Part shown: positions 27,369 through 37,900 of the stretch, one piece after another | How positions within the stretch are numbered: position 1 is the first letter of the stretch | Layout: the number at the start of each line of letters is the position of its first letter | NCBI GenBank assembly: GCA_030525945.1 | Contig: JAUNDT010000001.1 | Span: forward strand, 280,117-344,116 | Reading direction: 5' to 3' | Source: Coriobacteriaceae bacterium | GTDB lineage: Bacteria; Actinomycetota; Coriobacteriia; Coriobacteriales; Coriobacteriaceae | DNA length: 64,000 bases | Made by a program: the position numbers and the translations under genes | Notes under the pieces: generated by a model | Database searches by the model: none | The model's input: the letters and a program-made list of their open reading frames with translations, nothing else | What the model was told of the DNA's origin: nothing

Positions 27369-29807
27369 ATGGGCCAAGAGCCAATGCACGACAAAACGCG
27401 CCTGTTGGCGGGTGTTTCCCATTGGCGCACCGCGCCGATGCCCCAGGCGGGCTCGAGGGGCCTGACCCTTTCGGACGGTCCACACGGACTGCGCAAGCAA
27501 GAGGGCAAGGAAGACCATCTGGGTATTGCGCAAAGCCGTCCTGCCACCTGCTTCCCCACCGCTTCGGCGCTCGCGTGCTCGTTCGATGTCGATCTAGTTA
27601 AGCGCGTGGGCGCGGCCATTGGCGAGGAGGCGCGCGAGCAGGGCGTGGACGTGGTGCTCGGCCCGGGTGTCAACGTCAAGCGCCACTCGCTGTGCGGCAG
27701 GAACTTCGAGTACTTCAGCGAAGACCCCCTACTCTCAGGAGAGCTCGGCGCCGCAATGGTTGGCGGCATACAGAGCCAAGGCGTCGCCGCCTGCGTGAAG
27801 CACCTGGCGGCGAACAGCCAGGAGCACGCCCGCATGGTGTCGGATTCGGTGATTGACGAACGTGCCTTGCGGGAAATATATCTCGCGCCGTTCGAGCATG
27901 TTGTGCGCAAGGCTCAGCCCTGGAGCATCATGACGGCGTACAACCGCCTCAATGGGACCTATTGCTCCGAGAGCGAGTGGTTGCTGCGCGATGTGCTGCG
28001 CGGCGAATGGGGCTTTGACGGGGCGGTGATAAGCGACTGGGGCGCGATGAGCTCAAGTGTCGCGTCGGTGCGCTCTGGGCTCGACCTGTGCATGCCGGGT
28101 CCGCGCGCCGATCACGCGGCGGCAATTGAGGCGGCCTTGGCGGAGGGCGAGCTTGCGCAGGAGGACGTGGACGGCCGCATCGGGGCGCTCGCCAAGCTCG
28201 AACAGCTCGTCGCCCCCGCGCGCCGCGCAACAACGCCGGACTCACCGGGACAGTCGGAGGAACTTTACAAGCGCCATGCCCAGCTCGCGCGGGAGGCGGC
28301 TGCCCAGAGCGCGGTTCTGCTGAAAAACAACGGCGTACTCCCCTTGCAGCCCGATGCGAGCGTGGCGGTTATCGGCGCCTTTGCCCGAGCCCCTCGCTAT
28401 CAGGGCTCCGGTTCGTCGCGTATCAATCCCGCGTACGTCGACAACCTTTGGTACCGGCTCAAGCAGCGTGGGGTGAGAGCGGCCTACGCAGACGGCTACG
28501 ACCCGAGTATGGGCGAGACGTCGGAGCGGCAGCTGCGCGAGGCAGAGCGTGCGGCGCGGTCGGCAGAGGTTGCGATTGTGGTCGTGGGGCTGCCGGAGCG
28601 CTACGAGTCGGAGGGCTTCGACCGCAAGCTCATGTATATGCCGAAGGGGCATGCGAAGCTGATAGAGCGCGTCTGCGCCGCCAACCCGAATACCGTCGTG
28701 GTCCTGCAGGGCGGCGCGCCCATGGAGCTGCCGTGGCGCAGCGCACCCGCGGCGATTCTCCTCACGTATCTGGCGGGTTGCCAAAGCGGCGCGGCCCTAG
28801 CTGACGTCCTGTTGGGCGAGGTGAACCCGAGCGGAAAGCTGGCGGAGACATGGCCCGTGCGGCTTGAGGACACGGCTTTGGGGCAGGCATATCCCGATAT
28901 GGACCGAGAGATCCTCTACAAGGAGAGCACGCTGGTTGGCTATCGATACTACGATGCGGCTTCCGTTGAGCCGGCATTTCCCTTTGGATACGGGCTTTCC
29001 TACACGTCGTTTGAGTATTTGTCCCTGACCGTGCGGCCCGCCCGCTCGCATTCAGGGGATTCGGCGCCGGCTTACGAGGTGTCGTTTGAGGTTCGCAATA
29101 CGGGCAAGTGCGCAGGCGCGGAGGTCGCCCAGTTGTACGTTGCTGCCCGTCCCGGCGTGCTTCCCGCGCCGGCACCGCCGCAACAGCTCGCGGCGTTCGC
29201 AAAGGTGCGCCTCAGCCCCGGTGAGTCGAAACGCGCTTCCCTCTCCGTGCCGTCTCGCATGTTCAGCGCCTGGGACTGCACGTCAAAGGAATGGGCTGTG
29301 TGCCCGGGTGTATACGAGCTTCGCGTGTCGGCATCGAGCAGGGATATTCGCCTTAAGGCGGAGGTGCAAGTCGAGGACGAGCTGCGAGTGCGGGAGGGCC
29401 GCCCGACTCCTCGGCAGGATATCGAGCCGTATGCCCATCCCTACCCCGGCTGCTTCCAAGCGCCCGAGGCATCCGCGGCGTTTCGCGCGCTGTGTGCCCG
29501 CCCGCTACCCGAACCTCGTTCCATCGTTCCATTCACCATCGATTCGACCGTGGGCGATATGGGGGCGAGTTGGTTCGGCAGGCGCATGTTTCGCCTGATC
29601 GATTGGGTTATGGCGGAGCCTGCGTCCAAGATGGACCACTACCAGCGCCTGATGATGAAGGAGATGGCGGCGGAAATGCCCCTGCGCTCGCTCACGACGA
29701 GCGGCGTTCCCATGGATGCTGTTCAGGGTTTTGTGCTCATGCTGAACGGGCGCTATCTCACGGGATTGAGGAAGATCATCGGCGCGTTCCTACGGCGCGG
29801 CACATGA
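27369..29807 (+). CDS. Glycoside hydrolase family 3 beta-glucosidase
   Basis: An 812-residue enzyme of the retaining GH3 family, most likely a cytoplasmic beta-glucosidase or related glycosidase, since no signal peptide is present. LSDGPHGLR (34-42), GPGVNVKRHSLCGRNFEYFS (98-117) and KHLAANSQEH are typical. The nucleophile is Asp223 in AVISDWGAM. The second alpha/beta domain is at about 290-500, then a fibronectin-III-like domain (560-680), then a C-terminal extension of about 120 residues without a clear family. ATG 27369 follows GAGGAG. No sugar transporter or regulator adjoins it, so the substrate is not indicated. Confidence 0.9.
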   Translation: MGQEPMHDKTRLLAGVSHWRTAPMPQAGSRGLTLSDGPHGLRKQEGKEDHLGIAQSRPATCFPTASALACSFDVDLVKRVGAAIGEEAREQGVDVVLGPGVNVKRHSLCGRNFEYFSEDPLLSGELGAAMVGGIQSQGVAACVKHLAANSQEHARMVSDSVIDERALREIYLAPFEHVVRKAQPWSIMTAYNRLNGTYCSESEWLLRDVLRGEWGFDGAVISDWGAMSSSVASVRSGLDLCMPGPRADHAAAIEAALAEGELAQEDVDGRIGALAKLEQLVAPARRATTPDSPGQSEELYKRHAQLAREAAAQSAVLLKNNGVLPLQPDASVAVIGAFARAPRYQGSGSSRINPAYVDNLWYRLKQRGVRAAYADGYDPSMGETSERQLREAERAARSAEVAIVVVGLPERYESEGFDRKLMYMPKGHAKLIERVCAANPNTVVVLQGGAPMELPWRSAPAAILLTYLAGCQSGAALADVLLGEVNPSGKLAETWPVRLEDTALGQAYPDMDREILYKESTLVGYRYYDAASVEPAFPFGYGLSYTSFEYLSLTVRPARSHSGDSAPAYEVSFEVRNTGKCAGAEVAQLYVAARPGVLPAPAPPQQLAAFAKVRLSPGESKRASLSVPSRMFSAWDCTSKEWAVCPGVYELRVSASSRDIRLKAEVQVEDELRVREGRPTPRQDIEPYAHPYPGCFQAPEASAAFRALCARPLPEPRSIVPFTIDSTVGDMGASWFGRRMFRLIDWVMAEPASKMDHYQRLMMKEMAAEMPLRSLTTSGVPMDAVQGFVLMLNGRYLTGLRKIIGAFLRRGT

Positions 29808-29810
29808 AAA

Positions 29811-29839
29811 AGCGGGAGGTCCGTTGTGGGCCTTCCGCT
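29811..29839. terminator. Hairpin between converging GH3 and DUF151 genes
   Basis: A 12-bp stem with two G-U pairs (29811-29822 with 29828-29839) sits between the two stops. On the minus strand it is followed by TTTTTCATG. Confidence 0.7.
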
Positions 29840-29854
29840 CACGTGTACGGGGTT

Positions 29855-30433
29855 TTAGAAATCGTCAGGCGACAGCTGCTCGATGAATTCGTCAAAACGC
29901 TTGAGTTCTTCCTCGGCTGCCTGCTCGCGGTCCTGCTCCGTGACGGGCGCGATGGAGACGGAGCCCGCGCGGTTCATGACGTCATCCTCAACGTAGATCG
30001 GGGCATTGGCCCTCAGGGCAACGGCGATGGCGTCGCTCGGCCGCGCGTCGATCTTTATCTCGCCTGCGTGGGCGGTGCCGCCTTCGCGATCCTCGCCCTC
30101 GGCCGGCGTATCGTCGCGCGCCGCTCGGCGGTTTCCCAAAACGATGTCGGCGTAGAAGACGGGTGCGTCCCAACGGTTGATTTCGACTCGCTCGACCTTG
30201 GCGCCCAGCTCCCTGACCGTCTCGAGCAAAACATCGTGCGCGATGGGGCGCTTCGTCTGCTTGGTGAATTCGGCGCCGTTGCCAATGGCGGCCGCTTCGT
30301 AGGCCCCCGTTTGAATGGAGAGCGCACGGGACGGGGCGCCGGCGGCCGAGCCGGTCGTACGCTCCCTCAGCACAACAACGGAAGGGACGGGCCCTGATGC
30401 CATAACAATGCTCTCGATGTCGACGCGAATCAT
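29855..30433 (-). CDS. DUF151 bifunctional nuclease-like protein
   Basis: The 192-residue protein has the DUF151 (bifunctional nuclease, BFN) core in its first 150 residues: PSVVVLRER, the RPIAHDVLLETVRELGAKVE stretch, and DARPSDAIAVALRANAPIYV. A UVR-like acidic tail follows (EEELKRFDEFIEQL). Family members have DNase/RNase activity in vitro; the cell role is not settled. The start is ATG 30433 with GGAGGAG upstream, rather than a GTG four codons earlier. An acidic insertion (DDTPAEGEDREGG) interrupts the core. It is the only minus-strand gene on the right arm. Confidence 0.85.
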   Translation of the reverse strand: MIRVDIESIVMASGPVPSVVVLRERTTGSAAGAPSRALSIQTGAYEAAAIGNGAEFTKQTKRPIAHDVLLETVRELGAKVERVEINRWDAPVFYADIVLGNRRAARDDTPAEGEDREGGTAHAGEIKIDARPSDAIAVALRANAPIYVEDDVMNRAGSVSIAPVTEQDREQAAEEELKRFDEFIEQLSPDDF

Positions 30434-30611
30434 ATGCTCCTCCACGAATCTTGATGCTCAGGTATTGTACCCGTTCGAGCAGGCGCGAGAAGGAACATGC
30501 ACTTTGGCGCCATGGTAAGACAGACAACTGTTCTGAGCAGGGCATTTTCCGTCACTGGGGCGATGGGTGGCGGACAGGGAAAACTATTTTCAAAATAATT
30601 GGAAAAAGTTG

Positions 30612-30641
30612 TTGACGCATCTGCGCGCTGTGGGATATATT
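30612..30641 (+). promoter_or_regulatory. Promoter of tRNA-Ile
   Basis: TTGACG (30612-30617) and TATATT (30636-30641) are 18 bp apart, 12 bp before the mature tRNA 5' end, in an AT-rich stretch (AAAATAATTGGAAAAAG) that resembles an UP element. Confidence 0.85.
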
Positions 30642-30653
30642 AATCCCCGCGTT

Positions 30654-30730
30654 GGACCTGTAGCTCAGTTGGTCAGAGCGTCCGGCTGATAACCGGGAGG
30701 TCACAAGTTCGAACCTTGTCAGGTCCACCA
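30654..30730 (+). tRNA. tRNA-Ile (GAT)
   Basis: A full 77-nt cloverleaf: acceptor GGACCTG/CAGGTCC, D arm GCTCAGTTGGTCAGAGC, anticodon loop CTGATAA with anticodon GAT, T arm with GTTCGAA, and encoded CCA. Confidence 0.97.
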
Positions 30731-30740
30731 CTTCTTTCGC

Positions 30741-30785
30741 AATAAACACCCCAGCGAGAGCCGAGTCGCCGCTGGGGTGTTTATT
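30741..30785 (+). terminator. Terminator after tRNA-Ile
   Basis: A perfect 16-bp stem (30741-30756 with 30770-30785), starting AATAAACACC and ending GTTTATT, lies 10 bp after the tRNA and before tRNA-Ala. Confidence 0.9.
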
Positions 30786-30792
30786 ACTGCAT

Positions 30793-30868
30793 GGGGGTTT
30801 AGCTCAGCTGGGAGAGCGCGGGCTTTGCAAGCCTGAGGTCAGGGGTTCGATCCCCCTAACCTCCACCA
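30793..30868 (+). tRNA. tRNA-Ala (TGC)
   Basis: A 76-nt cloverleaf with acceptor GGGGGTT/AACCTCC (one G-U), anticodon loop TTTGCAA with anticodon TGC, T loop GTTCGAT and encoded CCA. No separate promoter is obvious after the preceding terminator, so it may rely on read-through. Confidence 0.97.
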
Positions 30869-30925
30869 TTGAACCTTTGAGGCATCGGCTTTTTGGTCGG
30901 TGCCTTTTGTTGTAAGGAGCCCGCC

Positions 30926-31381
30926 ATGGCAGACGAGATGAATAACGCAGCGGTCGACGAGGTTTCGCCTGAGCTCGACGCCATGGTGTGCGACCTGCTC
31001 GACGATGTGCTGAACGCCCTCGCCGACGGCGAGGACCTCGGCGTGGTGCTTTCCGTTGAGGATGAGAACGCCAACCGCTATCAGGCCTGCTTCACCGAGG
31101 ACGGGCCCGAGGCGTGCCTTGAGGGCGCCCGTCATTTTGTCGAGACGAACGTCCAGGGTCTCCAGGCCGACCATGTGGGGCCGATCAACCGCTATGCGAT
31201 CGCGTACGTGGGCGGCGTCGAGCTCGATTGCGAGTTCCAGGACGCGATCATCGTGAGCTTTTATCAGCGCGGCATGGCGAGCGCGTATTCGGCGTACGTG
31301 CTGTACCGCGGTGCCGGCCAAGGGGAAAACTTTATGTGGAGCGACCCCGAACCCGCTGGTGAAGAGCCTTCGCTTATCTAG
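30926..31381 (+). CDS. Hypothetical acidic protein
   Basis: This 151-residue protein has no signal or membrane segment and no family I recognise. It is acidic throughout (MADEMNNAAVDEV at the start, DPEPAGEEP at the end). A central region looks like a compact alpha/beta domain (DLGVVLSVEDENANRYQACF, VGPINRYAIAYVGGVELDCE). The start is ATG 30926 after GTAAGGAG. It lies 57 bp after tRNA-Ala and 107 bp before typA. Codon use matches its neighbours, so it is a real gene. Confidence 0.8.
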   Translation: MADEMNNAAVDEVSPELDAMVCDLLDDVLNALADGEDLGVVLSVEDENANRYQACFTEDGPEACLEGARHFVETNVQGLQADHVGPINRYAIAYVGGVELDCEFQDAIIVSFYQRGMASAYSAYVLYRGAGQGENFMWSDPEPAGEEPSLI

Positions 31382-31488
31382 AAACATATACAATACCGTC
31401 CCGTAACGGATCTACCGATTACCGAGAATCCGTGTCTGTTCACCGGTTCGCCCTTGCGCGCAACCGTACTTAAAGATAGGGGACGCCC

Positions 31489-33315
<1,827 letters not shown>

Positions 33316-33347
33316 CGCACGCGCTGAGTCAATAGTTGGTACCATGT

Positions 33348-33377
33348 CCCGGGTGGCGTAACGCCGCCCGGGATTTT
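33348..33377 (+). terminator. Terminator after typA
   Basis: An 11-bp stem (33348-33358 with 33362-33372, one G-U pair, TAA loop) is followed by ATTTTGCTTT. Confidence 0.85.
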
Positions 33378-33393
33378 GCTTTGGAGATGCACG

Positions 33394-34074
33394 ATGCAGA
33401 ACACGTCAACGCGCAATGATTGGCTGGTCTCCGCCGACCAGGCGCTGGCCGATCTTCGCCGCCGCTCGCGCGCGGGAAAGCTCACCACGCCCGAGCGTTG
33501 GGTTAAGCTCGCGTTCGCGCCGAGCGGTATGGATGCTCGCGCGTTTGCCTCCGACCTGCTCACCTACATCGAAGAGTGCCCCCATGGCGAGGATGCACCT
33601 GCGCGGGGCCGCCAGGAGGTGCCGTTGGGGTACGACGACCGCCCCGAGCTCAATAACCTTGAGCTGGACGACCCGCTCCCCGAGCCGGAGGTCACGGACA
33701 TCGTCATCCTCCGGGGCGCGTCGACCGTCTACCTGTACTCGAAACCGCTGATGTCGCACAGCTTCGCCCATGCCCTCTTTAACACCGCCGAGGGGGATGA
33801 TCTGGCGACGTTCGCCGATGTGGTGCGCACGGAGTCCAAGTTGTATCCCCGTCCTGTTGCGGCCTCCGATTTTCTCAATCAGCCGTATTTGTGGTCGGCG
33901 AATAAGGTCGCGAGCCTGTTCGAGCGCGCGTCTGAATCCGCCGAGTACCGTGACATCGAGCTCACCAAGACGAGCCTCGGCGAGTCGTATTTCTACTCAA
34001 CCGCGCATCTTTCATCTGCCCAGGCAACTGCCCTGGCGGAGTGGTATGGGGTGGAAAAGCCCCGCAACCCGTAG
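33394..34074 (+). CDS. Hypothetical cytoplasmic protein
   Basis: The 226-residue product starts at ATG 33394, 7 nt after GGAG. It is predicted soluble, with an Arg-rich N-terminus (ADLRRRSRAGKLTTPERWVK), a central segment with beta character (VTDIVILRGASTVYLYSKPL) and a helical C-terminal half. I find no known motif and no cysteines suited to metal binding. It lies 48 bp before the NifU-like gene on the same strand, so co-transcription with the iron-sulphur locus is possible. Confidence 0.78.
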   Translation: MQNTSTRNDWLVSADQALADLRRRSRAGKLTTPERWVKLAFAPSGMDARAFASDLLTYIEECPHGEDAPARGRQEVPLGYDDRPELNNLELDDPLPEPEVTDIVILRGASTVYLYSKPLMSHSFAHALFNTAEGDDLATFADVVRTESKLYPRPVAASDFLNQPYLWSANKVASLFERASESAEYRDIELTKTSLGESYFYSTAHLSSAQATALAEWYGVEKPRNP

Positions 34075-34121
34075 GAGAAGGGCAACCGCCCAGACTGACC
34101 GCGCCACGAGAGGAGCCCACT

Positions 34122-34712
34122 ATGGCCAAGCGTCGCTTAACGGAGGACACGCCGTTTTTACGCACACCGGATATGTATCAAATCGAGAATGACGCACCGA
34201 TCGCGGAGTATTCGGGCCGCGCGCTCGACTTAATCGCCGATGCGAAGAACGGCGGCATCCCGGATGGCGCCAACGCGTTTTGCAGCGTGGGCAAGGAGAA
34301 GCGCGGCACCGTTCAAATGCAACTCTTCGCGGTGGTCGATCCTCAAACGGAGACGTTTGGCGAGGTCGGATTTAGGAGCCATGGCTGCTTGGCGGCAATC
34401 GCCTGCGCGACGGCGACGGCGACCATGCTGCGCGGCAAGACCTTTGAGCAGGCGCTCGCCATCACACCCGAGGAAATCCTGGACGAGGTCGGAGGCCTGC
34501 CCCTCTGCCGCAAGTACACGCTCACGTACGCCATCGAAGCGATCCGAGCCCTCATTGGGGATTATCTGCTGCGGGTGAAGGGTTGCACGCTCGCCGAACT
34601 CGCCGAGGTGGTCGCCTGCAACAGCATGTGCCCCAATTGCCTGCTCACCGAGAACTGCTCGCTGCGCGATGAGCGCGTGGACCAGGAGCTCAAGGAAGCC
34701 GCCCAGGCGTAG
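34122..34712 (+). CDS. NifU/IscU-like iron-sulphur scaffold with extra C-terminal cysteine cluster
   Basis: The 196-residue protein aligns by eye with the IscU/NifU N-terminal fold: GFRSHGCLAAIACATATATM (84-103, Cys89 in the IscU active loop) and ALAITPEEILDEVGGLP. The third IscU cysteine (HCSxLA) is not conserved; the segment reads LPLCRKYTLTYAIEAI with Cys129 displaced. Residues 155-179 add Cys166-x3-Cys170-x2-Cys173-x5-Cys179, which could bind a cluster. ATG 34122 follows AGAGGAG. It precedes the ferredoxin/aldehyde-oxidoreductase operon by 172 bp. A maturation role for those proteins is inferred from position only. No cysteine desulphurase is adjacent. Confidence 0.78.
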   Translation: MAKRRLTEDTPFLRTPDMYQIENDAPIAEYSGRALDLIADAKNGGIPDGANAFCSVGKEKRGTVQMQLFAVVDPQTETFGEVGFRSHGCLAAIACATATATMLRGKTFEQALAITPEEILDEVGGLPLCRKYTLTYAIEAIRALIGDYLLRVKGCTLAELAEVVACNSMCPNCLLTENCSLRDERVDQELKEAAQA

Positions 34713-34884
34713 CGCCCCAGTGTCCCCCGCGCACATTATTCTCAAAAAAGAATAATACAAACCACCAGCTCAAACGCCTGTATCAGGCATAATTGAACAT
34801 GTCTCAATATGCGCAATTTCTCATAGCGCATGGCTTCAGATACGAACGGGCCCCATGCCCGTGAAGCGCTTAGGGGAGGGAATT

Positions 34885-35619
34885 ATGGAAGAGAACACCG
34901 CCTTGGAGCAGGTTGGCTCCGGTGCGGACCGTCTCGACTCCTTCTTCACCCGTCGTGGGTTTGTGAAGGTGTCGGGCGCGTTCGTGGCTGGCATGGTGGC
35001 GCTGGGCCTGCTCCCGGATTCCGCCGCCGCTGCCCCCACGAGCTCCAAGGGCGAGGTTGACTACTACGCAACCCCGGCTCACGTGCTCAAGGTGAACCGC
35101 GCCCGCTGCACGGGCTGCCAGCGCTGCGAGATGATGTGCACCCTGCAGAACGACGGTGCCTCGCAGCCCGCCGCCGCGCGCATCCACGTTCACGATGGCT
35201 TCCAGTTCGGTTCGGACTGGGAGTCCTATGACGGCGTGTACTACTCCTGCGAATGGCAGATCCGCGCCTGCCACATGTGCACCACGGCGCTCTGCCAGAC
35301 GGCCTGCCCTCACGGCGCGATCGTGACCACCGACGACGGCACCCGCACGGTCGATCCCGAGAAGTGCGTCGGTTGCGGCACGTGCGTCGCGGCTTGCCCG
35401 TGGCACATGCCGGTTGTGAACACCGAGACCCACAAGGCCAGCAAGTGCATTGCGTGCGGCCGTTGCGCCGATCAGTGCCCCAACGGCGCTCTGGAGCTCA
35501 TCAAGTGGGAGAACGTGAACCACTCCTCCGGCCCCACGCGCTCCGAGACCAAGTGGGATTACGCCGATGACATTCAGGACTTCGTCGGCGGCGGCAAGGT
35601 CGCCCGCAAGTCCAAGTAA
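34885..35619 (+). CDS. Tat-exported 4Fe-4S ferredoxin-type electron transfer subunit
   Basis: The 244-residue protein begins with a twin-arginine signal (TRRGFVKVSG, Arg23-Arg24, then hydrophobic residues to Ala-rich 47-50). Four ferredoxin-like cysteine sets follow: CTGCQRCEMMC, CHMCTTALCQTACP, CVGCGTCVAACP and CIACGRCADQCP. This is the HybA/DmsB/YdhX-type subunit with up to four 4Fe-4S clusters. It starts at ATG 34885 after GGGGAGGG and ends 12 bp before the oxidoreductase gene. It should carry electrons between that enzyme and the cytochrome c. In E. coli a Tat ferredoxin is likewise encoded beside an AOR-family protein (ydhX, ydhV). Confidence 0.9.
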   Translation: MEENTALEQVGSGADRLDSFFTRRGFVKVSGAFVAGMVALGLLPDSAAAAPTSSKGEVDYYATPAHVLKVNRARCTGCQRCEMMCTLQNDGASQPAAARIHVHDGFQFGSDWESYDGVYYSCEWQIRACHMCTTALCQTACPHGAIVTTDDGTRTVDPEKCVGCGTCVAACPWHMPVVNTETHKASKCIACGRCADQCPNGALELIKWENVNHSSGPTRSETKWDYADDIQDFVGGGKVARKSK

Positions 35620-35631
35620 AGGAGAATCCAA

Positions 35632-37878
35632 ATGGCTGAAACCTCATACGGTTGGGCAGGTTGGATTGCCCGCGTAAACCTCTCCAACGGAGACATCACT
35701 GAAGAGTCCGACGTCGAGATGCAGAAGGATTACATCGGCGGCATGGGCTTTGCAAATAAGATCATGTACGACGAGGTTGGTCCTGAGGTCGACTGGATGG
35801 ACGAGGAGAACAAGGCCGTTCTCTGCGTCGGTCCGCTGACCGGCTCGGGCGTGCCGCTCGCCGGTCGCTCCACGTGGGCCTCGCTGTCCACGTTCACCAC
35901 CGACCACCTGGTGGTCGACATGCACTGCGGCGGCCAGCTCGGCGCCATGCTCAAGTACTCGGGCCACGACGGTCTGATCATCGAGGGTAAGGCGAAGAAG
36001 CCCAGCTACATCTTCATCGATGACGACAAGATCTCGATCGAGGACGCCTCCGCCCTGTGGGGCAAGGGAACGCGCGAGACCACCGAGGCCCTGTGCAAGA
36101 AGCATGGCGCGGAGTGCTGCGTGGCCGCCATCGGCCCCGCCGGCGAGAACCTCCTCCCCTACGCCTGCGTGATGAACACCCGATCCCACTCCGCCGGTGC
36201 CGGCCTGGGCGCGGTCTTTGGCGTCAAGAACCTCAAGGCAGTCGTCGTCCGCGGCACCAAGGTGTGCCACGTCGCCGACCCGCAGATGATCGCGGACCTC
36301 TCCGATTACATGATCGAGCAGGTCATCGGCTCCAACAACAACCACGTGGTACCGAGCACCCAGCAGTCCTGGGCCGAGTACTACGACAAGGGCTCCCGTT
36401 GGACGGCTCGCAAGGGCCTGTACTGGGCTGCCGCCGAGGGCGGTCCGATCGAGACGGGCGAGCCCAAGCCGTTCGAGCCCAACACCATGGGCTACCGCTG
36501 CATGAAGTCCACCAAGGACCTCGGTCCCGCCGCGGAGAAGTACACGGTTAAGATGGCCGGCTGCCACGGCTGCCCGGTGCGCTGCTACGCTCAGGTGCAT
36601 GTGCCCTACGTGCAGGAGAAGACGGGCTACGAGTCCGCGGGCAATACCTGCGTGACCAACTTCCCGTTCTCCGCGTACATGCAGAAGTTCCTGAACGCCG
36701 AGGGCATCTACGAGGCGGACGGCAAGACGCTGTCCGACCTGTCGGTGAACTACAACATGCTGATTTCCGCCACGGTGGACGACCTGGGTCTGTGGTGCAA
36801 CTACGCCCAGCTGTACCGCGACCTTGCGTGGACCTACACCGAGGGCATCCTGGAGAAGCACGTCCCCGCCGAGCAGATGGCGGAGTACAACTTCGAGGGC
36901 ATCATCCACGGCAAGGACCCCTCGAGCTTCGTGAAGATCCTTTTGGACATCGCCTCCAACGACACCGAGAACAAGCCGATCGCCTGGCTCGGCCACGGTC
37001 CGATCGTGTGGACCAAGAAGTGGGATTGCGAGGAGTGGTTCGACAACGCCCAGTCCGCGCTCATCAACTACCGCGGCTGGCCCGTCCACCACTCCATCGA
37101 GTGCTTCGGCCAGGTCGGCGGCCTGTACAACATGATGTTCAACCGCGATGACATGATTCACTCCGCGGTGAACTTCCAGGGCTGCGGCTTGCCCATCGAC
37201 CTCAAGAAGGAGATGGCGGCGGAGATGTGGGGCGAGGGTTCCATCGACGCCGATAAGGACTACACCCCCATGAACGAGGCGAAGGCCGAGTTCGCCTGGT
37301 GGAGCATCGTCACCGACGTGCTGCACGACTCGCTCGTGCTGTGCAACTGGGTGTGGCCCATGGCCATGGCTCCCGCCAAGGAGCGCGATTACCGCGGCGA
37401 CCTCGACCTCGAGGCGCAGTTCTACACGGCGGTCACCGGCCAGAAGGTGACCATCGACGACCTGTATAAGGCCGGCGAGCGCATCATGACGCTGCAGCGC
37501 GCGGCCACCGTGCGCGGCATGAAGGACAAAGACGGCAACGTGGGCTGCAACGACATGCGCAAGGTCCACGACGTCATCACCGATTGGGTCTTCGAGAAGG
37601 ATCCCGAGATCAAGCCCTTCACGCCCGGCACCGACAAGATGGAGCGCAAGGACTGGGATAAGGCCCTCAAGATGCTGTACAAGCGTTTTGGCTGGGACGA
37701 GAAGCTCGGCTGCCCGACCAAGGAGTGCCTGAATGACCTCGGCATGTCCGATGTCGCTGAGGACCTTGAGTCCCGCGGCCTGCTGACCGAGGGCGGCGTT
37801 GCCTACGACAAGCGCACCCGCACGTACGACCATATCCTTGAGAAGTACTGCGGTGACAACCCAGCGCTCTCCGCGTAG
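35632..37878 (+). CDS. Aldehyde:ferredoxin oxidoreductase-family tungsto/molybdopterin enzyme
   Basis: The 748-residue protein has the AOR N-terminal domain (GGMGFANKIMYDEV, GPLTGSGVPLAGRS, LGAMLKYSGHDGLIIEG) and the central and C-terminal helical domains. Cluster ligands are Cys311, Cys314 and Cys318 in CHGCPVRC, plus Cys571 in LVLCNWVW. The family binds a bis-pterin W or Mo cofactor and one 4Fe-4S cluster. It is about 140 residues longer than archaeal AOR (about 605), nearer the YdhV-like branch. No signal peptide is present, although its partner has a Tat signal, so co-export is possible. GGAG precedes ATG 35632. The substrate is not deducible; YdhV-like enzymes are largely uncharacterised. 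Confidence 0.9.
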   Translation: MAETSYGWAGWIARVNLSNGDITEESDVEMQKDYIGGMGFANKIMYDEVGPEVDWMDEENKAVLCVGPLTGSGVPLAGRSTWASLSTFTTDHLVVDMHCGGQLGAMLKYSGHDGLIIEGKAKKPSYIFIDDDKISIEDASALWGKGTRETTEALCKKHGAECCVAAIGPAGENLLPYACVMNTRSHSAGAGLGAVFGVKNLKAVVVRGTKVCHVADPQMIADLSDYMIEQVIGSNNNHVVPSTQQSWAEYYDKGSRWTARKGLYWAAAEGGPIETGEPKPFEPNTMGYRCMKSTKDLGPAAEKYTVKMAGCHGCPVRCYAQVHVPYVQEKTGYESAGNTCVTNFPFSAYMQKFLNAEGIYEADGKTLSDLSVNYNMLISATVDDLGLWCNYAQLYRDLAWTYTEGILEKHVPAEQMAEYNFEGIIHGKDPSSFVKILLDIASNDTENKPIAWLGHGPIVWTKKWDCEEWFDNAQSALINYRGWPVHHSIECFGQVGGLYNMMFNRDDMIHSAVNFQGCGLPIDLKKEMAAEMWGEGSIDADKDYTPMNEAKAEFAWWSIVTDVLHDSLVLCNWVWPMAMAPAKERDYRGDLDLEAQFYTAVTGQKVTIDDLYKAGERIMTLQRAATVRGMKDKDGNVGCNDMRKVHDVITDWVFEKDPEIKPFTPGTDKMERKDWDKALKMLYKRFGWDEKLGCPTKECLNDLGMSDVAEDLESRGLLTEGGVAYDKRTRTYDHILEKYCGDNPALSA

Positions 37879-37900
37879 GCGTTTGACTGGAGGAACAACT

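Noticed and set aside
34735..34756. ATTATTCT/AGAATAAT hairpin as terminator after the scaffold gene
   Set aside because: The 8-bp stem is almost all A/T and has no T tract after it, so it is probably not stable enough; it may only reflect an AT-rich promoter region.
34793..34807. TTGA-N7-TCAA upstream of the ferredoxin gene as an FNR site
   Set aside because: FNR sites are TTGAT-N4-ATCAA (TTGA-N6-TCAA); the spacing here is one base too long and the inner bases do not match.
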